Notes: generated from the sequence alone by a model not told the origin. Shown: positions 49,418-60,213, numbered from the stretch's first letter. The stretch is DNA of 64,000 nt from Aestuariirhabdus litorea (GCF_003864255.1 NZ_QWEZ01000001.1:2125693-2189692), one strand, 5' to 3'. Numbers and translations are program-made.

Positions 49418-49602
49418 TCAAAATCCCTCAGGTATAGGCACGGGCCGCAGCGAGGCGCCCCGTGGGGTGTGTTCAGGCAAGCAAGTGCGCAGGCCACTAA
49501 CATAGGGGCAGTACCCCCCCGATTCAATGGCGAGGGGCTACTATCAGCGCGCTGAATAGCGGCGCATAGCGGGAAGGGTTAGGGGCCTCGTGGATGAGCG
49601 GC

Positions 49603-50628
49603 CTAGCTCCAGTCGAGGATCACCTTGCCCGACTGGCCGCTGCCCATGATCTCAAACCCCTGCTGGAACTGGTCGATGGGGAGGTGGTGGGTGATGATCG
49701 GCGACAGGTCGAGGCCGGACTGCAACATGGAGACCATCTTGTACCAGGTTTCAAACATCTCGCGCCCGTAGATTCCCTTCATCACCAGCCCCTTGAAGAT
49801 CACCTGGTTCCAGTCAATCACCGTGCCGCTGGCGGGAATGCCCAAAAGGGCCACCTTGCCCCCGTGGTTGAGGTTCTCCAGCATCTGGTTGAACGCCTGG
49901 CCATTGCCGGACATCTCCAACCCCACATCGAAGCCCTCGACCATGCCCAGCTCGCGCATCACCTCCTCGAGGGTTTCGCGGGCCACATTGACCGCCCGGG
50001 TCGCTCCCATCTTACGGGCCAGCTCGAGACGGTACTCGTTCACATCGGTAATCACCACGTGGCGGGCCCCCACATGGCGGGCGATGGCCGCAGCCATGAT
50101 ACCAATGGGGCCGGCGCCGGTGATCAACACATCCTCCCCCACCATATTGAACGAAAGCGCGGTATGGGCGGCGTTGCCGTAGGGGTCGAAGATGGAGGCG
50201 AGGTCATCGCTGATGTCATCGGGGATCGGGAACACGTTCACCGCCGGGATCACCAGGTATTCGGCGAAGGCACCGGCGCGGTTGACCCCCACCCCCTGGG
50301 TATTTCGGCACAGGTGGCGGAAGCCCGCCCGGCAGTTGCGACAATGTCCGCAGGTGATGTGCCCCTCTCCGGAGACCCGCTGTCCCACCTTGAGTCCGGC
50401 CACCTCGATTCCTATATCGGCAATTTCGCCAACAAACTCGTGGCCGACGGTCATCCCCTGGGGGATGGTCTTCTGCGCCCAGTCGTCCCAGTTATAGATA
50501 TGCATATCGGTGCCGCAGATCGCAGTCTTGCGTACCCGGATCAGAACATCGTTGTGTCCCATCTCCGGCATCGGCTTGTCATCCATCCAGATCCCCTGTT
50601 CGGGGTGCAACTTGGCCAGGGTCTTCAT
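49603..50628 (-). CDS. tdh: L-threonine 3-dehydrogenase
   Basis: Tdh oxidises threonine to 2-amino-3-ketobutyrate, which Kbl cleaves. The 341-residue zinc alcohol-dehydrogenase protein has [15 protein letters not shown] (catalytic zinc Cys), GHEFVGEI, the structural-zinc cysteines in [15 protein letters not shown], and the NAD loop [18 protein letters not shown] precedes the ATG, 9 bases after kbl. Confidence 0.98.
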   Translation of the reverse strand: MKTLAKLHPEQGIWMDDKPMPEMGHNDVLIRVRKTAICGTDMHIYNWDDWAQKTIPQGMTVGHEFVGEIADIGIEVAGLKVGQRVSGEGHITCGHCRNCRAGFRHLCRNTQGVGVNRAGAFAEYLVIPAVNVFPIPDDISDDLASIFDPYGNAAHTALSFNMVGEDVLITGAGPIGIMAAAIARHVGARHVVITDVNEYRLELARKMGATRAVNVARETLEEVMRELGMVEGFDVGLEMSGNGQAFNQMLENLNHGGKVALLGIPASGTVIDWNQVIFKGLVMKGIYGREMFETWYKMVSMLQSGLDLSPIITHHLPIDQFQQGFEIMGSGQSGKVILDWS

Positions 50629-50637
50629 AGTGCTCTC

Positions 50638-51834
50638 CTAGTGAATGACGCCGAGTTCACGGCCCACTTTGGCAAAGGCCGCAACGGCACGGTCGATCTG
50701 CTCCCGGGTGTGGGCCGCCGACATCTGGGTACGGATGCGTGCCTGCCCCTTGGGCACCACCGGGAAGGAGAATCCGATCACGTAGACCCCCTCCTCCAGC
50801 ATGCGCCCGGCAAACCGTTTGGCGAGGGACGCATCCCCCAGCATGACCGGAATGATCGGGTGCTCACCGGGCACCAGCTCGAAACCCAGGGCCTCCATCT
50901 GCTGACGGAAGTAGGCGCTGTTATCCCGCAGGCGCTGGCGCAGCTCATCCCCCTCCGACAGTAGCTCCAGCACCCGGATGGACGCTGCTGCGATCACCGG
51001 CGCCAGAGTGTTGGAGAAGAGATAGGGGCGGGAGCGGTTGCGCAGCCAGGCCACCACTTCGCGGCTGGCGGCGGTGTAGCCGCCGGAGGCGCCTCCAAGG
51101 GCCTTGCCCAGGGTGCCGGTGATGATATCCACCCGCCCCATCACCTCACAGTACTCGGGAGTACCACGCCCCTTGTCGCCGATAAAACCAACGGCGTGGG
51201 AGTCGTCGACCATCACCAGGGCGCTGTAACGATCAGCCAGGTCACAGATCCCCTTGAGGTTGGCAATGGTGCCATCCATGGAAAAAACACCGTCGGTGGC
51301 GATCAGTTTGTAGCGCGCTCCGGCGGCATCGGCCGCCTTGAGCTGCTGCTCCAGATCTGCGAGGTCGTTATTGGCGTAGCGATAACGCTGTGCCTTGCAC
51401 AGGCGCACGCCGTCGATAATGCTGGCGTGGTTAAGGGCGTCACTGATGACCGCGTCCTCCGGCCCCAGCAGCGTCTCGAACAGGCCGCCGTTGGCATCGA
51501 AGCAGGAGGAATAGAGGATGCAATCCTCCATCCCCAGAAACTCGGCGATGCGTGACTCCAGCGCCTTATGTACATCCTGGGTCCCACAGATAAAGCGCAC
51601 CGATGCCATGCCATAGCCATATCGCTCGAGGGCCTTGCGCCCCGCTTCGATCAGGCGCGGATCATTGGCCAGCCCCAGGTAGTTGTTGGCGCAGAAGTTC
51701 AGTACATGGGCGCCGCCACTGACCTCGATATCCGCCTGCTGCTGCGACACAATCACGCGCTCATCCTTATAGAGCCCGTCGCGCTCCAGCTGGGTCAGCT
51801 GTGCCTGCAGGTGATCGTTAAATGATTGGGGCAT
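50638..51834 (-). CDS. kbl: Glycine C-acetyltransferase (2-amino-3-ketobutyrate CoA ligase)
   Basis: Kbl splits 2-amino-3-ketobutyrate into glycine and acetyl-CoA. The 398-residue alpha-oxoamine synthase has the PLP lysine in [23 protein letters not shown] and [11 protein letters not shown]. The start [13 protein letters not shown] at 51834 follows CTGGAGG; an upstream reading adds 17 residues without support. Confidence 0.97.
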   Translation of the reverse strand: MPQSFNDHLQAQLTQLERDGLYKDERVIVSQQQADIEVSGGAHVLNFCANNYLGLANDPRLIEAGRKALERYGYGMASVRFICGTQDVHKALESRIAEFLGMEDCILYSSCFDANGGLFETLLGPEDAVISDALNHASIIDGVRLCKAQRYRYANNDLADLEQQLKAADAAGARYKLIATDGVFSMDGTIANLKGICDLADRYSALVMVDDSHAVGFIGDKGRGTPEYCEVMGRVDIITGTLGKALGGASGGYTAASREVVAWLRNRSRPYLFSNTLAPVIAAASIRVLELLSEGDELRQRLRDNSAYFRQQMEALGFELVPGEHPIIPVMLGDASLAKRFAGRMLEEGVYVIGFSFPVVPKGQARIRTQMSAAHTREQIDRAVAAFAKVGRELGVIH

Positions 51835-51966
51835 AGATCCTCCAGATAAGGGAACAGGTCCATCAACAGGCCTGCAGTATAGCACCGCCCCCCCTATCCC
51901 CCTGTCGTGGAAATTACCTAACCTACCGCCTTCAAACGCGGCAGGGCGTTTCGGCTACGGCCCCGG

Positions 51967-54468
51967 TCAGAGCTCGCGCAATACCCCTAAGGGAGAGCGA
52001 GTCACCACCCTCCGGGTTCCCCACCAGCCCGCGCCCCCCACCAGCAGGGCTCCCAACAGTGGCAGCGCCAGCCAGTAGATGGGGTGCCAACTGAAGGCGA
52101 TATCAAACACCTCTTGGTAGAGTACAAAACTGATGGTTTCGGTCCCCAGTGCCGCCACTACCCCCGCCAACGCCCCCAGTAGCAGAAACTCACTGATGTG
52201 GCTGGCACGGATCTGGCCGCTGCGCGCCCCCAGGGTTCGCATCAGGGCCCCCTCCTGCAGGCGCTCATCCAAACTGGCCTGCATGGCCGCGAAAAACACC
52301 GTAAAACCGGCGCACAGGACAAACAACAATACATACTCCACCGCCAGCGACACCTGGTCGACGATGCCCCGGATCTGCTGGATCACCACCTCCAGATCCA
52401 GCACCGTAACCGACGGAAAGGCCCGAATCAGCTCTCGACCGACTTCGGGGTTGTCCAGCGGGCGATGGAAGCTGGTCATGTAGGTGGAGGCGAAGGGTTC
52501 CAGCACACCCGGCGCAAAGACCATATAGAAATTGGGCCGAAACGACTCCCACTCGACGCTGCGCAGGTTAGCCACCTCGGCTTCGAGGTTGACTCCGGTG
52601 ATGCTGAACCCCAGCCGGTCGCCCACCTCGATGCCCAAACGCCGGGCTAACTCGGCCTCCACCGACACCAGGGGCGTTGTCTGCTCTGTCCCCTCGTTCC
52701 ACCAGCGACCACTCACTAAGCGGTTGGTTTCTGGAAGCCCGACCGACCAGGTGAGATTGAGCTCTCGCCGGAGGGCGTTACTGCCGCGCCCCTCTTCGCT
52801 GACCACCTGCCGGGCAGGCTCCCCGTTGATCTGGGTTAAACGCCCCCGCACCATCGGGAAGACTGCGCTTCGAGCCAGCTGGCGCTGGTCAAGGAACTGC
52901 TCCAGCGCCTCGACCTCCTCGGTGAGGATATTGACGGCAAAGACGTTGGGGGTATTTTCGGGCAGCTCTGCCTGCCAACGCCCCACCAACTCGGTACGGA
53001 TCATCACCACTACCGCCATCGCCATCAGAGTGATACCGAAAGCCAGCACCTGTCCCACCGTCACCTGGGTATTGCGCAGAAGATGGTTAAGGCCGAAGCG
53101 TAACGCAACACTCAGGGTACGGGTGCGCAAGCGGTGCACGGTCACGCGCAACAACAACCCCAGCAGCCCCCCGAGGGCCAGTGCCGACATAATGACGCCG
53201 GCGAGGATCGCCAGGGTCAGCTGCACACTGTTGGTATAGCGCCACATCAGCAGCATCAGGCAAAGGATCGCGGAGCCGTAGATCAGCCAGGCTTGCGCCG
53301 GCATCGGCGTCAGGTCGCGCCGCAACACCCTGAGGGGTGGCACCTGGCGCAATCGCACCACCGGTGGCAGGGCAAAACCCGCGAGGGTGACCAGGCCGGT
53401 GGCCAGCCCCAGCCATACCGGCTTAATGCCCAGGCCCGGCAACTCGCCCGGCAGCAGAGGGCGCAACAGCTGCACCAGCCCCTCCTGCAACCCCCAGCCC
53501 AGCAGCAGCCCAAACAGGCTGCCAAACAACCCCAGCCAGAGCAGCTGCAGCAGGCTGATCATCAGCAGGTCACGCTGGCTTGCCCCCATGCAGCGCAGCA
53601 TGGCGCTCATATCGAAGTGGCGCTCGCTGTAACGGCGTGCCCCCATGGCAATGGCCACCCCCGCGAGCAGTACCGCCACCAGGCTGGCCAACCCCAGATA
53701 GCGTTCGGAGCGCTCCAACGCACGACTGATCGCGGGCCTTCCGCGCTGCAAGGTGATCAGCTGCTGGTTATCGCTCAGCTGCGGTGTCAGCCAGGTCAGG
53801 TAGCGTTCCAGCGAGGGGGAGTCCCCCGCCAGCAGCAGGCGGTACTCAACCCGGCTGCCGGGCTGAAGTACTCCGGAACGCTCCAGGTCCTCCATGCTCA
53901 TCAGCAACCTCGGGGCCAGGCTGTAGAAATCGCCCCCGCGATCCGGCTCATAGACCAGCGCCCTCGCAGCTGTCAGCGCGGTTATACCCAACTCCAGGGA
54001 TGCGCCGGGCTGCAGCTCCAACAGGCCAAACAGGCGCGGCTCCAGCCACACCTCCCCCACAGCGGGAACTCCAGAGGTGACCTGTCCCTCGGCAAAGGGT
54101 TGTGGAGCCGTACGCAGCTGGCCTCGCAAGGGGTAGGCGGCGTCAACGGCTTTCACCGAGGCCAGCTGCATCGCCTCGCCGGCCAGCACCACACTGCGAA
54201 ATTCTGCGGTCGTCGCCACCAAGAGGCCCTCTGCACGGGCCCGTTGAACCCAGGGCGCAGGGATCGTTTGCGAGCTGGCAATCACCCGGTCAGCCCCCAA
54301 CAGTTCAGTGGCCTGCTGCCCCATGGTGCGCTGCATGCGATCCGTGAAAAAACCGATCGCCGAGGTCGCCGCCACGGCAATAATGAGCGCCACCAGCAGC
54401 AGGCTGACCTCGCCGGCGCGGCCATCTCGCAGCAGCAGGCGCCAGCTTAAACGCAACCAGCGCTTCAT
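51967..54468 (-). CDS. ybbP: ABC transporter permease, YbbP/FtsX-like
   Basis: The 833-residue membrane protein has an N-terminal helix, a large periplasmic domain (about 45-260), a central block of helices including two FtsX-like permease units (about 265-500 and 710-833), and a second periplasmic domain. The layout matches YbbP of E. coli, partner of the ATPase YbbA. These type VII-like systems act on envelope substrates rather than classical import; the cargo is unknown. It overlaps the ybbA-like gene as ATGA. Confidence 0.9.
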   Translation of the reverse strand: MKRWLRLSWRLLLRDGRAGEVSLLLVALIIAVAATSAIGFFTDRMQRTMGQQATELLGADRVIASSQTIPAPWVQRARAEGLLVATTAEFRSVVLAGEAMQLASVKAVDAAYPLRGQLRTAPQPFAEGQVTSGVPAVGEVWLEPRLFGLLELQPGASLELGITALTAARALVYEPDRGGDFYSLAPRLLMSMEDLERSGVLQPGSRVEYRLLLAGDSPSLERYLTWLTPQLSDNQQLITLQRGRPAISRALERSERYLGLASLVAVLLAGVAIAMGARRYSERHFDMSAMLRCMGASQRDLLMISLLQLLWLGLFGSLFGLLLGWGLQEGLVQLLRPLLPGELPGLGIKPVWLGLATGLVTLAGFALPPVVRLRQVPPLRVLRRDLTPMPAQAWLIYGSAILCLMLLMWRYTNSVQLTLAILAGVIMSALALGGLLGLLLRVTVHRLRTRTLSVALRFGLNHLLRNTQVTVGQVLAFGITLMAMAVVVMIRTELVGRWQAELPENTPNVFAVNILTEEVEALEQFLDQRQLARSAVFPMVRGRLTQINGEPARQVVSEEGRGSNALRRELNLTWSVGLPETNRLVSGRWWNEGTEQTTPLVSVEAELARRLGIEVGDRLGFSITGVNLEAEVANLRSVEWESFRPNFYMVFAPGVLEPFASTYMTSFHRPLDNPEVGRELIRAFPSVTVLDLEVVIQQIRGIVDQVSLAVEYVLLFVLCAGFTVFFAAMQASLDERLQEGALMRTLGARSGQIRASHISEFLLLGALAGVVAALGTETISFVLYQEVFDIAFSWHPIYWLALPLLGALLVGGAGWWGTRRVVTRSPLGVLREL

Positions 54469-55175
54469 GAGGCCTCCACTCCGGTCGTCTGTAGCGCCCC
54501 CTGCTGCAGCGACAACCTCCGCTCACAGCGGGTGGCCAGCTGCTTGTCATGGGTGACCAGCACCAGAGTCGCCCCCTGCTCCCGGTTCAATTCAAACAGC
54601 AGGTCGATGATGCGCTCACCGGTCGCGCTGTCAAGGTTGCCGGTGGGCTCATCGGCAAACAGAATATCCGGGCGCAGGGCAAACGCCCGCGCGATAGCAA
54701 CCCGCTGCTGCTCCCCCCCCGACAGCTGACGGGGGTAGTGGCTGAGCCGCCGCTCCAGGCCAACCCGCTCCAGCAGCGACTCCGCCTGATCGACGGCGTC
54801 GTCGCGACCGGCCAGCTCCAACGGTAGCATGACGTTTTCCAGTGCAGTCAGGCTCGCCAGCAGCTGGAAGGTCTGGAATACAAAGCCGACGTTGTCGGCT
54901 CGCACCCGAGCCCGTTCATCCTCGGTCATTGAGCTGATGCGATGGCCCGCCAGCTCGATGGTGCCGCTACTCGGGTTATCAAGCCCGGCCATCAGCCCAA
55001 GCAGGGTGGACTTGCCCGACCCGGAGACACCGACAATAGCCACACTCTCCCCGCACTTGATCTGTAGGGAAATCGGCGACAAGATGGTCAGGTCCCCCGC
55101 CGCAGTGGTGACCCTCTTGGTCACCTCCTGGAGGATGATTGCGGGGGGCTGAGGAGATTCAGTGCACTTATCCAT
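54465..55175 (-). CDS. ybbA: ABC transporter ATPase, YbbA/LolD-like
   Basis: The 236-residue ATPase has Walker A GVSGSGKS (about 49-56), signature LSGGEQQRVAIARA, Walker B DILFADEP and H-loop VTH. Its neighbour shows it is YbbA-like rather than LolD. AGGAG sits 5 bases before its ATG. The first 14 bases overlap the divergent esterase gene, so each gene's ribosome-binding site lies inside the other's coding region. Confidence 0.93.
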   Translation of the reverse strand: MDKCTESPQPPAIILQEVTKRVTTAAGDLTILSPISLQIKCGESVAIVGVSGSGKSTLLGLMAGLDNPSSGTIELAGHRISSMTEDERARVRADNVGFVFQTFQLLASLTALENVMLPLELAGRDDAVDQAESLLERVGLERRLSHYPRQLSGGEQQRVAIARAFALRPDILFADEPTGNLDSATGERIIDLLFELNREQGATLVLVTHDKQLATRCERRLSLQQGALQTTGVEAS

Positions 55176-55788
55176 AAGACTCCTGACGGGGCTCGTGATT
55201 GTTTTGCTCAGCCTGGGCCGACCGGCGCTGGCTTCGGCTGAGACGCTGCTGGTACTGGGTGACAGCCTGAGTGCAGGCTATGGCATCCAGCAGGAGCTGG
55301 GTTGGGTCAGTTTACTGGAAAAAAAACTCCAACGGCAAAACTCTGCCTTTGAGGTCGTCAATGCCAGCGTTAGCGGTGAAACCACCGCCGGCGGCCTGCA
55401 ACGGCTTCCCTCTGCGCTGGAGCGCCACTCTCCGCGCTGGGTTCTGGTCGAACTCGGGGCCAACGATGGCCTGCGGGGGGGTAACATCAACAGCATGCGC
55501 AACAACCTGGCGGCCATTCTTGAACAGGTCAAACGGGCCGGTGCCCAACCGATCCTGTTTGAGATGATGCTACCACCCAACTACGGAGCCACCTACACCC
55601 GCCTTTTCCAGCAAAGCTTTAGCGATCTCGCCAGCCGCCACGACGTTCCCCTGGTCCCCTTCTTTCTCGCCGACGTGGCCAATGAGCCCCACCTGCTGCA
55701 GGAGGACCGGATGCATCCCACAGAGGCCGCCCAGCCTCTGATCCTTGACCGGGTGTGGCCCGTGCTTGAGCCTCTTTTAAACAATTGA
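55162..55788 (+). CDS. tesA: TesA-type GDSL esterase/acyl-CoA thioesterase I
   Basis: The 208-residue protein has a signal peptide (cleavage near ASA-E, residue 26) and an SGNH hydrolase fold: GDSLS with S35, GAND with N101, and D182/H185 in EDRMHP. TesA is a periplasmic thioesterase, protease and lysophospholipase. The start is GTG at 55162, with GAGGAG 5 bases upstream. The divergent tesA-ybbAP order matches E. coli. Confidence 0.93.
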   Translation: MHLSIRLLTGLVIVLLSLGRPALASAETLLVLGDSLSAGYGIQQELGWVSLLEKKLQRQNSAFEVVNASVSGETTAGGLQRLPSALERHSPRWVLVELGANDGLRGGNINSMRNNLAAILEQVKRAGAQPILFEMMLPPNYGATYTRLFQQSFSDLASRHDVPLVPFFLADVANEPHLLQEDRMHPTEAAQPLILDRVWPVLEPLLNN

Positions 55789-55821
55789 GCGATCATAGCG
55801 GGATTTTCGCGTTCAAATCCG

Positions 55822-55827
55822 TATAAT
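55822..55827 (+). promoter_or_regulatory. Possible -10 element upstream of ackA
   Basis: TATAAT at 55822-55827 stands about 97 bases before ackA. No good -35 is present. A second candidate, TATACT, is at 55882-55887. Confidence 0.35.
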
Positions 55828-55918
55828 TCGCCCCATTTCCCTTACCCCCGACCCAGTTTCAGGGCGGCGGGGGGAACCATCTATACTGGTTTAGCAGTTC
55901 TCTCATGCAAAGGAAATT

Positions 55919-57148
55919 ATGACCTCACCTAACGTACTGATTTTTAACTGCGGTAGCTCATCACTGAAGTTTGCCCTGATCGATCCCATCTCCGGCGTGG
56001 AGGTGATCAGCGGTTTGGCGGAGCGGCTCGGTGAGGAGCTGGCCTCTATCCGCTACAGCATGGGGGGCATGAAGCAGCGGCTGGAACTGCCTGGCGCAGA
56101 TCACCAGGAAGCCTGCGCGCAGATCCTCGGCCTGCTCACAGAGGCAGGACTCAAACAGCAGATTGGTGCAATCGGCCATCGGGTGGTCCATGGCGGCGAG
56201 CGCTTCAGGGAGTCCACCCTGATCGACGCGCAGGTGATGGACACTATCCGTGACTGCCAGCGGCTTGCTCCCCTGCATAATCCCGCCAACCTGATCGGTA
56301 TTGAGGTAGCCCAACAGCACTTCCCGAGCCTGCAGCACGTAGCGGTGTTCGATACCGCCTTCCACCAGAGCATGCCGGCAGAAGCCTACCTCTACGCGAT
56401 TCCCTATGCGCTCTATCAGCAGCACGCCGTGCGCCGTTATGGTTTTCATGGCACCAGCTACCGCTATGTCAGCCAGCGTGCGTTGGAGCTGCTGGAGCTG
56501 CCGACCGACCACTCGCTGCTCTGCGCCCACCTTGGTAACGGCAGCAGCGCCGCCGCCATTCGCAGCGGCAACAGTGTGGACACCACCATGGGCCTCACCC
56601 CCCTGGAGGGGCTGGTGATGGGAACCCGCAGCGGCAACGTCGACCCCAATCTGTACGACTTCCTGGCCAGCGAGTGCGGCTACAGCTTGCAGCAGACATC
56701 GCGCATGCTGAACAAGGAGAGCGGCTTGCTGGGACTCTCCGGCCTGAGTAACGACATGCGAACTCTGGAACAGGCGGAGGCCGAAGGTAATGAGCGGGCC
56801 CGCTTGGCCATCGATATCTATGTGTTCACCCTCGCGCGCCAGTTAGCCGGTCTCGCCACCAGCCTGCCACACCTGGATGCCCTGGTGTTCACCGGCGGTA
56901 TCGGTGAAAACTCATCGCGTATCCGCGAGGCTACCTGCCGCCGCCTGTCGATCCTCGGCATTGACATCGATCTCGAGCGCAACGTTGCCAACGGAGCCCA
57001 AAGCCAGGGACGCATCAGCGCCGATAACAACACCCCTGCCGTGCTGGTGATCAACACCAACGAAGAGCTGATGATCGCTCGCGACACCCATCACCTGGTT
57101 GCCCAACAGGTCGCTGATACTGAGCCGTCACCCTCCCGTCACCACTAA
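55919..57148 (+). CDS. ackA: Acetate kinase
   Basis: AckA makes acetate and ATP from acetyl phosphate, reversibly. The 409-residue ASKHA-fold protein starts with VLIFNCGSSSLKFALID, and has AVFDTAFHQSMP, RRYGFHGTSYRYVS, HLGNGSSAAAI, GLTPLEGLVMGTRSG and FTGGIGENSS, all diagnostic. AAAGGAAATT precedes the ATG. It is followed by pta at 26 bases. Confidence 0.98.
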   Translation: MTSPNVLIFNCGSSSLKFALIDPISGVEVISGLAERLGEELASIRYSMGGMKQRLELPGADHQEACAQILGLLTEAGLKQQIGAIGHRVVHGGERFRESTLIDAQVMDTIRDCQRLAPLHNPANLIGIEVAQQHFPSLQHVAVFDTAFHQSMPAEAYLYAIPYALYQQHAVRRYGFHGTSYRYVSQRALELLELPTDHSLLCAHLGNGSSAAAIRSGNSVDTTMGLTPLEGLVMGTRSGNVDPNLYDFLASECGYSLQQTSRMLNKESGLLGLSGLSNDMRTLEQAEAEGNERARLAIDIYVFTLARQLAGLATSLPHLDALVFTGGIGENSSRIREATCRRLSILGIDIDLERNVANGAQSQGRISADNNTPAVLVINTNEELMIARDTHHLVAQQVADTEPSPSRHH

Positions 57149-57174
57149 TTACGCTTTCAGGAAATCCTATAGCC

Positions 57175-59277
57175 ATGCATACCTTCTTTATTGCCCCCAC
57201 CAGTTTTGGCGTCGGTCTTACCTCGGTCTCCCTGGGACTGGTGCGGGCTCTGGATAACGTCGGCCTGCGGGTCGCTTTCTGCAAGCCCATCGCCCAACAG
57301 CATGCCACCGACTCGGGCCCGGAGCGCTCTACGCTACTGATCCATCAGGTGATGGGGCTCACCCCCTCCGACCCCATCACCCTCGAGCGCGTCGAGGACC
57401 TCCTGGGTGACCACAAGCGAGATATCCTGATGGAGCAGATTGTTGGACTGTTCCAGAAAAGCGCCGACGATGCCGATGTGGTGATCGTTGAGGGCCTGGT
57501 GCCAACCCGGCAGGCGCCCTACGTCACACGACTCAATGCCGACATCGCCAAAACCCTGGGTGCGGAGGTGATCCTGGTCTCCGCCTCCAACGAGGACTCC
57601 CTCGATATGGTCGCCGACAAGCTGGAGATCGTCAGTGACAGCTTCGGAGGGGTCAGTAAAAAGCGGGTGCTGGGGTACATCATCAACAAGATGTCCCAGG
57701 AGGCCTTTAGCCAGCACTCCCCCGGTGCCCCCCACGAGATCGTCAAGCTAGACGCCTTCCGCAACAAGCCCCTGATGCCGATCGGCTACATCCCCTGGGA
57801 TGACTCCCTCGCCTCCCCCCGTACCAAGGATGTTGCACAACTGCTCAACGCCCGAGTGCTCAATGAGGGGGATATCGCCCAGCGCAGGGTTACCTCCCGG
57901 GTGTTGTGCGCGCGAACCGCCGCTAACATCACCCACCTGCTTAAACCTGGCGCCCTGATCATCACCCCCGGGGACCGGGATGACATTATCCTGGCCGCTT
58001 CCCTGGCCTCCCTCAATGGTGTGCCTCTGGCGGGTTTACTGCTGACCAACGGAATCATGCCCGCCGACTCCATTATGGACCTGTGCCGTAAAGCAGTGCA
58101 GAGCAGCGGGCTGCCAGTGATGCTGATCGAGACCAACTCCTACAACACCGCCACCAAGCTCGACCGCATGAACAATGAGGTACCGGTGGACGATGTGGAT
58201 CGGATCGAGCGGGTGATGGACTCGGTCGCCTCCTGCATCAACGCCGAATGGCTCAAGGAGCGCTGCGGCCACAACACCGAGCCGCGTCTGTCCCCCCCGG
58301 CCTTCCGCTACCAGTTGGTGCAGAAGGCCCATAACGCCCATAAACGCATCGTGCTTCCCGAAGGCAACGAACCCCGCACCATCCAGGCCGCGGCGATCTG
58401 TCACCAGCGAGGCATTGCCCAGTGCATCCTGCTCGGCAAGCCCCAGGAGATCCAGACCGTCGCCGAGGGTTGCGGCCTCATCCTACCCGACGACCTCGTC
58501 ATCATGGACCCCGACGTTGTGCGTGGCCGCTACATTGAACCCATGGTGGAGCTGCGTAAAAACAAGGGCCTCAATGCTCCCATGGCCGAGTCCCAGCTCG
58601 AGGACAATGTGGTGTTGGGAACCATGATGCTGGCCCTGGATGAGGTAGATGGCCTGGTATCCGGCGCCGTTCACACCACAGCCAACACCATTCGGCCGGC
58701 CTTCCAGCTAATTAAAACCCGCCCCGATACCCAGATCGTCTCCTCGATTTTCTTTATGCTACTGCCTGATCAGGTGCTGGTGTACGGCGACTGTGCCGTT
58801 AACCCGGACCCCACCGCCGAGGAGCTGGCGGATATCGCCATCCAGAGCGCCGAGTCAGCCGCCGCTTTCGGTATACCACCGCGGGTTGCGATGATCAGCT
58901 ACAGTACCGGTACCTCAGGTTCCGGGGTGGACGTTGAAAAGGTGCGCAAGGCAACCGAGCTGGCCCGCAGCAAGCGCCCCGAACTCCTGATCGACGGCCC
59001 CCTGCAGTACGATGCGGCGGCGATCGAAAGCGTGGCCCGCAGCAAGGCCCCCAACAGCCCGGTGGCCGGGCGCGCGACAGTGTTTATCTTCCCCGACCTC
59101 AATACCGGTAACACCACCTATAAGGCGGTGCAGCGGAGTGCAGACGTGATCAGCGTGGGGCCGATGCTGCAAGGGCTGCGCAAACCGGTTAACGACCTCT
59201 CCCGGGGAGCCCTGGTAGATGATATCGTTTACACCATCGCTCTCACGGCTGTGCAAGCTGAGCAAAGCCACCACTAA
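57175..59277 (+). CDS. pta: Phosphate acetyltransferase (long form)
   Basis: Pta interconverts acetyl-CoA and acetyl phosphate. The 700-residue product is the long three-domain type: an N-terminal P-loop-like domain (about 1-210), a DRTGG domain (about 215-345), and the catalytic PTA domain (about 370-700) with LPEGNEPRT, SGAVHTTANTIRPAFQ, SYSTGTSGSG and PDLNTGNTTYKAVQR. With AckA it overflows or recovers acetate; acetyl phosphate could also donate acetyl groups to lysines. Confidence 0.98.
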   Translation: MHTFFIAPTSFGVGLTSVSLGLVRALDNVGLRVAFCKPIAQQHATDSGPERSTLLIHQVMGLTPSDPITLERVEDLLGDHKRDILMEQIVGLFQKSADDADVVIVEGLVPTRQAPYVTRLNADIAKTLGAEVILVSASNEDSLDMVADKLEIVSDSFGGVSKKRVLGYIINKMSQEAFSQHSPGAPHEIVKLDAFRNKPLMPIGYIPWDDSLASPRTKDVAQLLNARVLNEGDIAQRRVTSRVLCARTAANITHLLKPGALIITPGDRDDIILAASLASLNGVPLAGLLLTNGIMPADSIMDLCRKAVQSSGLPVMLIETNSYNTATKLDRMNNEVPVDDVDRIERVMDSVASCINAEWLKERCGHNTEPRLSPPAFRYQLVQKAHNAHKRIVLPEGNEPRTIQAAAICHQRGIAQCILLGKPQEIQTVAEGCGLILPDDLVIMDPDVVRGRYIEPMVELRKNKGLNAPMAESQLEDNVVLGTMMLALDEVDGLVSGAVHTTANTIRPAFQLIKTRPDTQIVSSIFFMLLPDQVLVYGDCAVNPDPTAEELADIAIQSAESAAAFGIPPRVAMISYSTGTSGSGVDVEKVRKATELARSKRPELLIDGPLQYDAAAIESVARSKAPNSPVAGRATVFIFPDLNTGNTTYKAVQRSADVISVGPMLQGLRKPVNDLSRGALVDDIVYTIALTAVQAEQSHH

Positions 59278-59298
59278 CGAATACCCAAAACTGACACT

Positions 59299-60213
59299 AT
59301 GCTCACTTTCCTCCCTCCCTTTGTGCGCGGCATCATCGCCGCGCTGATCCTCACCACCCAGACACTGCTGCTGGTTCCGCTGCTGTTGTTTGTTGCGCTG
59401 CTGAAACTGCTCCTGCCCATTCCACCACTGCGGGTCTTCTGCACCCGGGTAGGCATCGGCATTGCAGAGATCTGGATCAGCATCAACAGCGGCTGGATGC
59501 GGTTAACCCAGAAGCTGGAGTGGGATGTTGAGATGCCGGAATCGCTGAACACCGACTCCTGGTACCTGGTAACCAGCAACCACCAATCCTGGGCTGATAT
59601 CACCATCCTCCAGCACCTGCTCAACCGCCGCATACCCATGCTGAAGTTTTTCCTTAAGCAGGAGCTGATCTGGGTTCCGGTGATCGGCCTGGCTTGGTGG
59701 GCGCTCGATTTTCCCTTTATGAAGCGTTACACCCAGGAGTACCTGCGAAAACATCCCGAAAAAAAAGGCAAAGACCTGGAGACCACCCGTAAGGCCTGCG
59801 AAAAATTCAAGCATACTCCGGTGGCAGTTTTTAACTTCCTGGAAGGCACTCGTTTTACACCCGCCAAGCATGAGCGGCAGCAGTCCCCTTTCCAGCACCT
59901 GCTGCGCCCGAAGGCGGGGGGGATTGGCTTTGTACTGGGGGCAATGGGGGAGCAGCTCGACACCCTATTAAATGTCACCATCTACTACGCCGACAGCCCG
60001 GAGTCCCACCGTCCCAGCTATTGGGACTTCCTTTGCGGCCGGGTCAACGGCGTAGTGGTGCGCATGGCGCAGCAGCCGATCCCAGCAGAGTTCCGTGGCG
60101 GCGACTACCTCAATGATGATGGCTATCGTGAGCAGTTCCAGCTATGGGTTAACCGCCTGTGGGAAGAGAAAGATCAGCAGCTCAGCGAGCTTGCCTGTAA
60201 CAAAACAGCCTAG
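59299..60213 (+). CDS. PlsC-like acyltransferase (YihG type)
   Basis: The 304-residue membrane protein belongs to the lysophosphatidic-acid acyltransferase group. It has two or three N-terminal hydrophobic segments, the catalytic box NHQSWAD (H-x4-D) near residue 94, and the glycerol-3-phosphate binding motif FLEGTRFTPAK. It is closest to YihG, an alternative or polyunsaturated-selective acyltransferase in some marine bacteria. It lies 21 bases after pta. Confidence 0.9.
   Translation: MLTFLPPFVRGIIAALILTTQTLLLVPLLLFVALLKLLLPIPPLRVFCTRVGIGIAEIWISINSGWMRLTQKLEWDVEMPESLNTDSWYLVTSNHQSWADITILQHLLNRRIPMLKFFLKQELIWVPVIGLAWWALDFPFMKRYTQEYLRKHPEKKGKDLETTRKACEKFKHTPVAVFNFLEGTRFTPAKHERQQSPFQHLLRPKAGGIGFVLGAMGEQLDTLLNVTIYYADSPESHRPSYWDFLCGRVNGVVVRMAQQPIPAEFRGGDYLNDDGYREQFQLWVNRLWEEKDQQLSELACNKTA

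Noticed and set aside
53134..54450. Long open frame opposite the ybbP-like gene (438 codons, plus strand)
   Set aside because: Its glutamine-rich composition results from leucine codons read in antisense; it has no motif.
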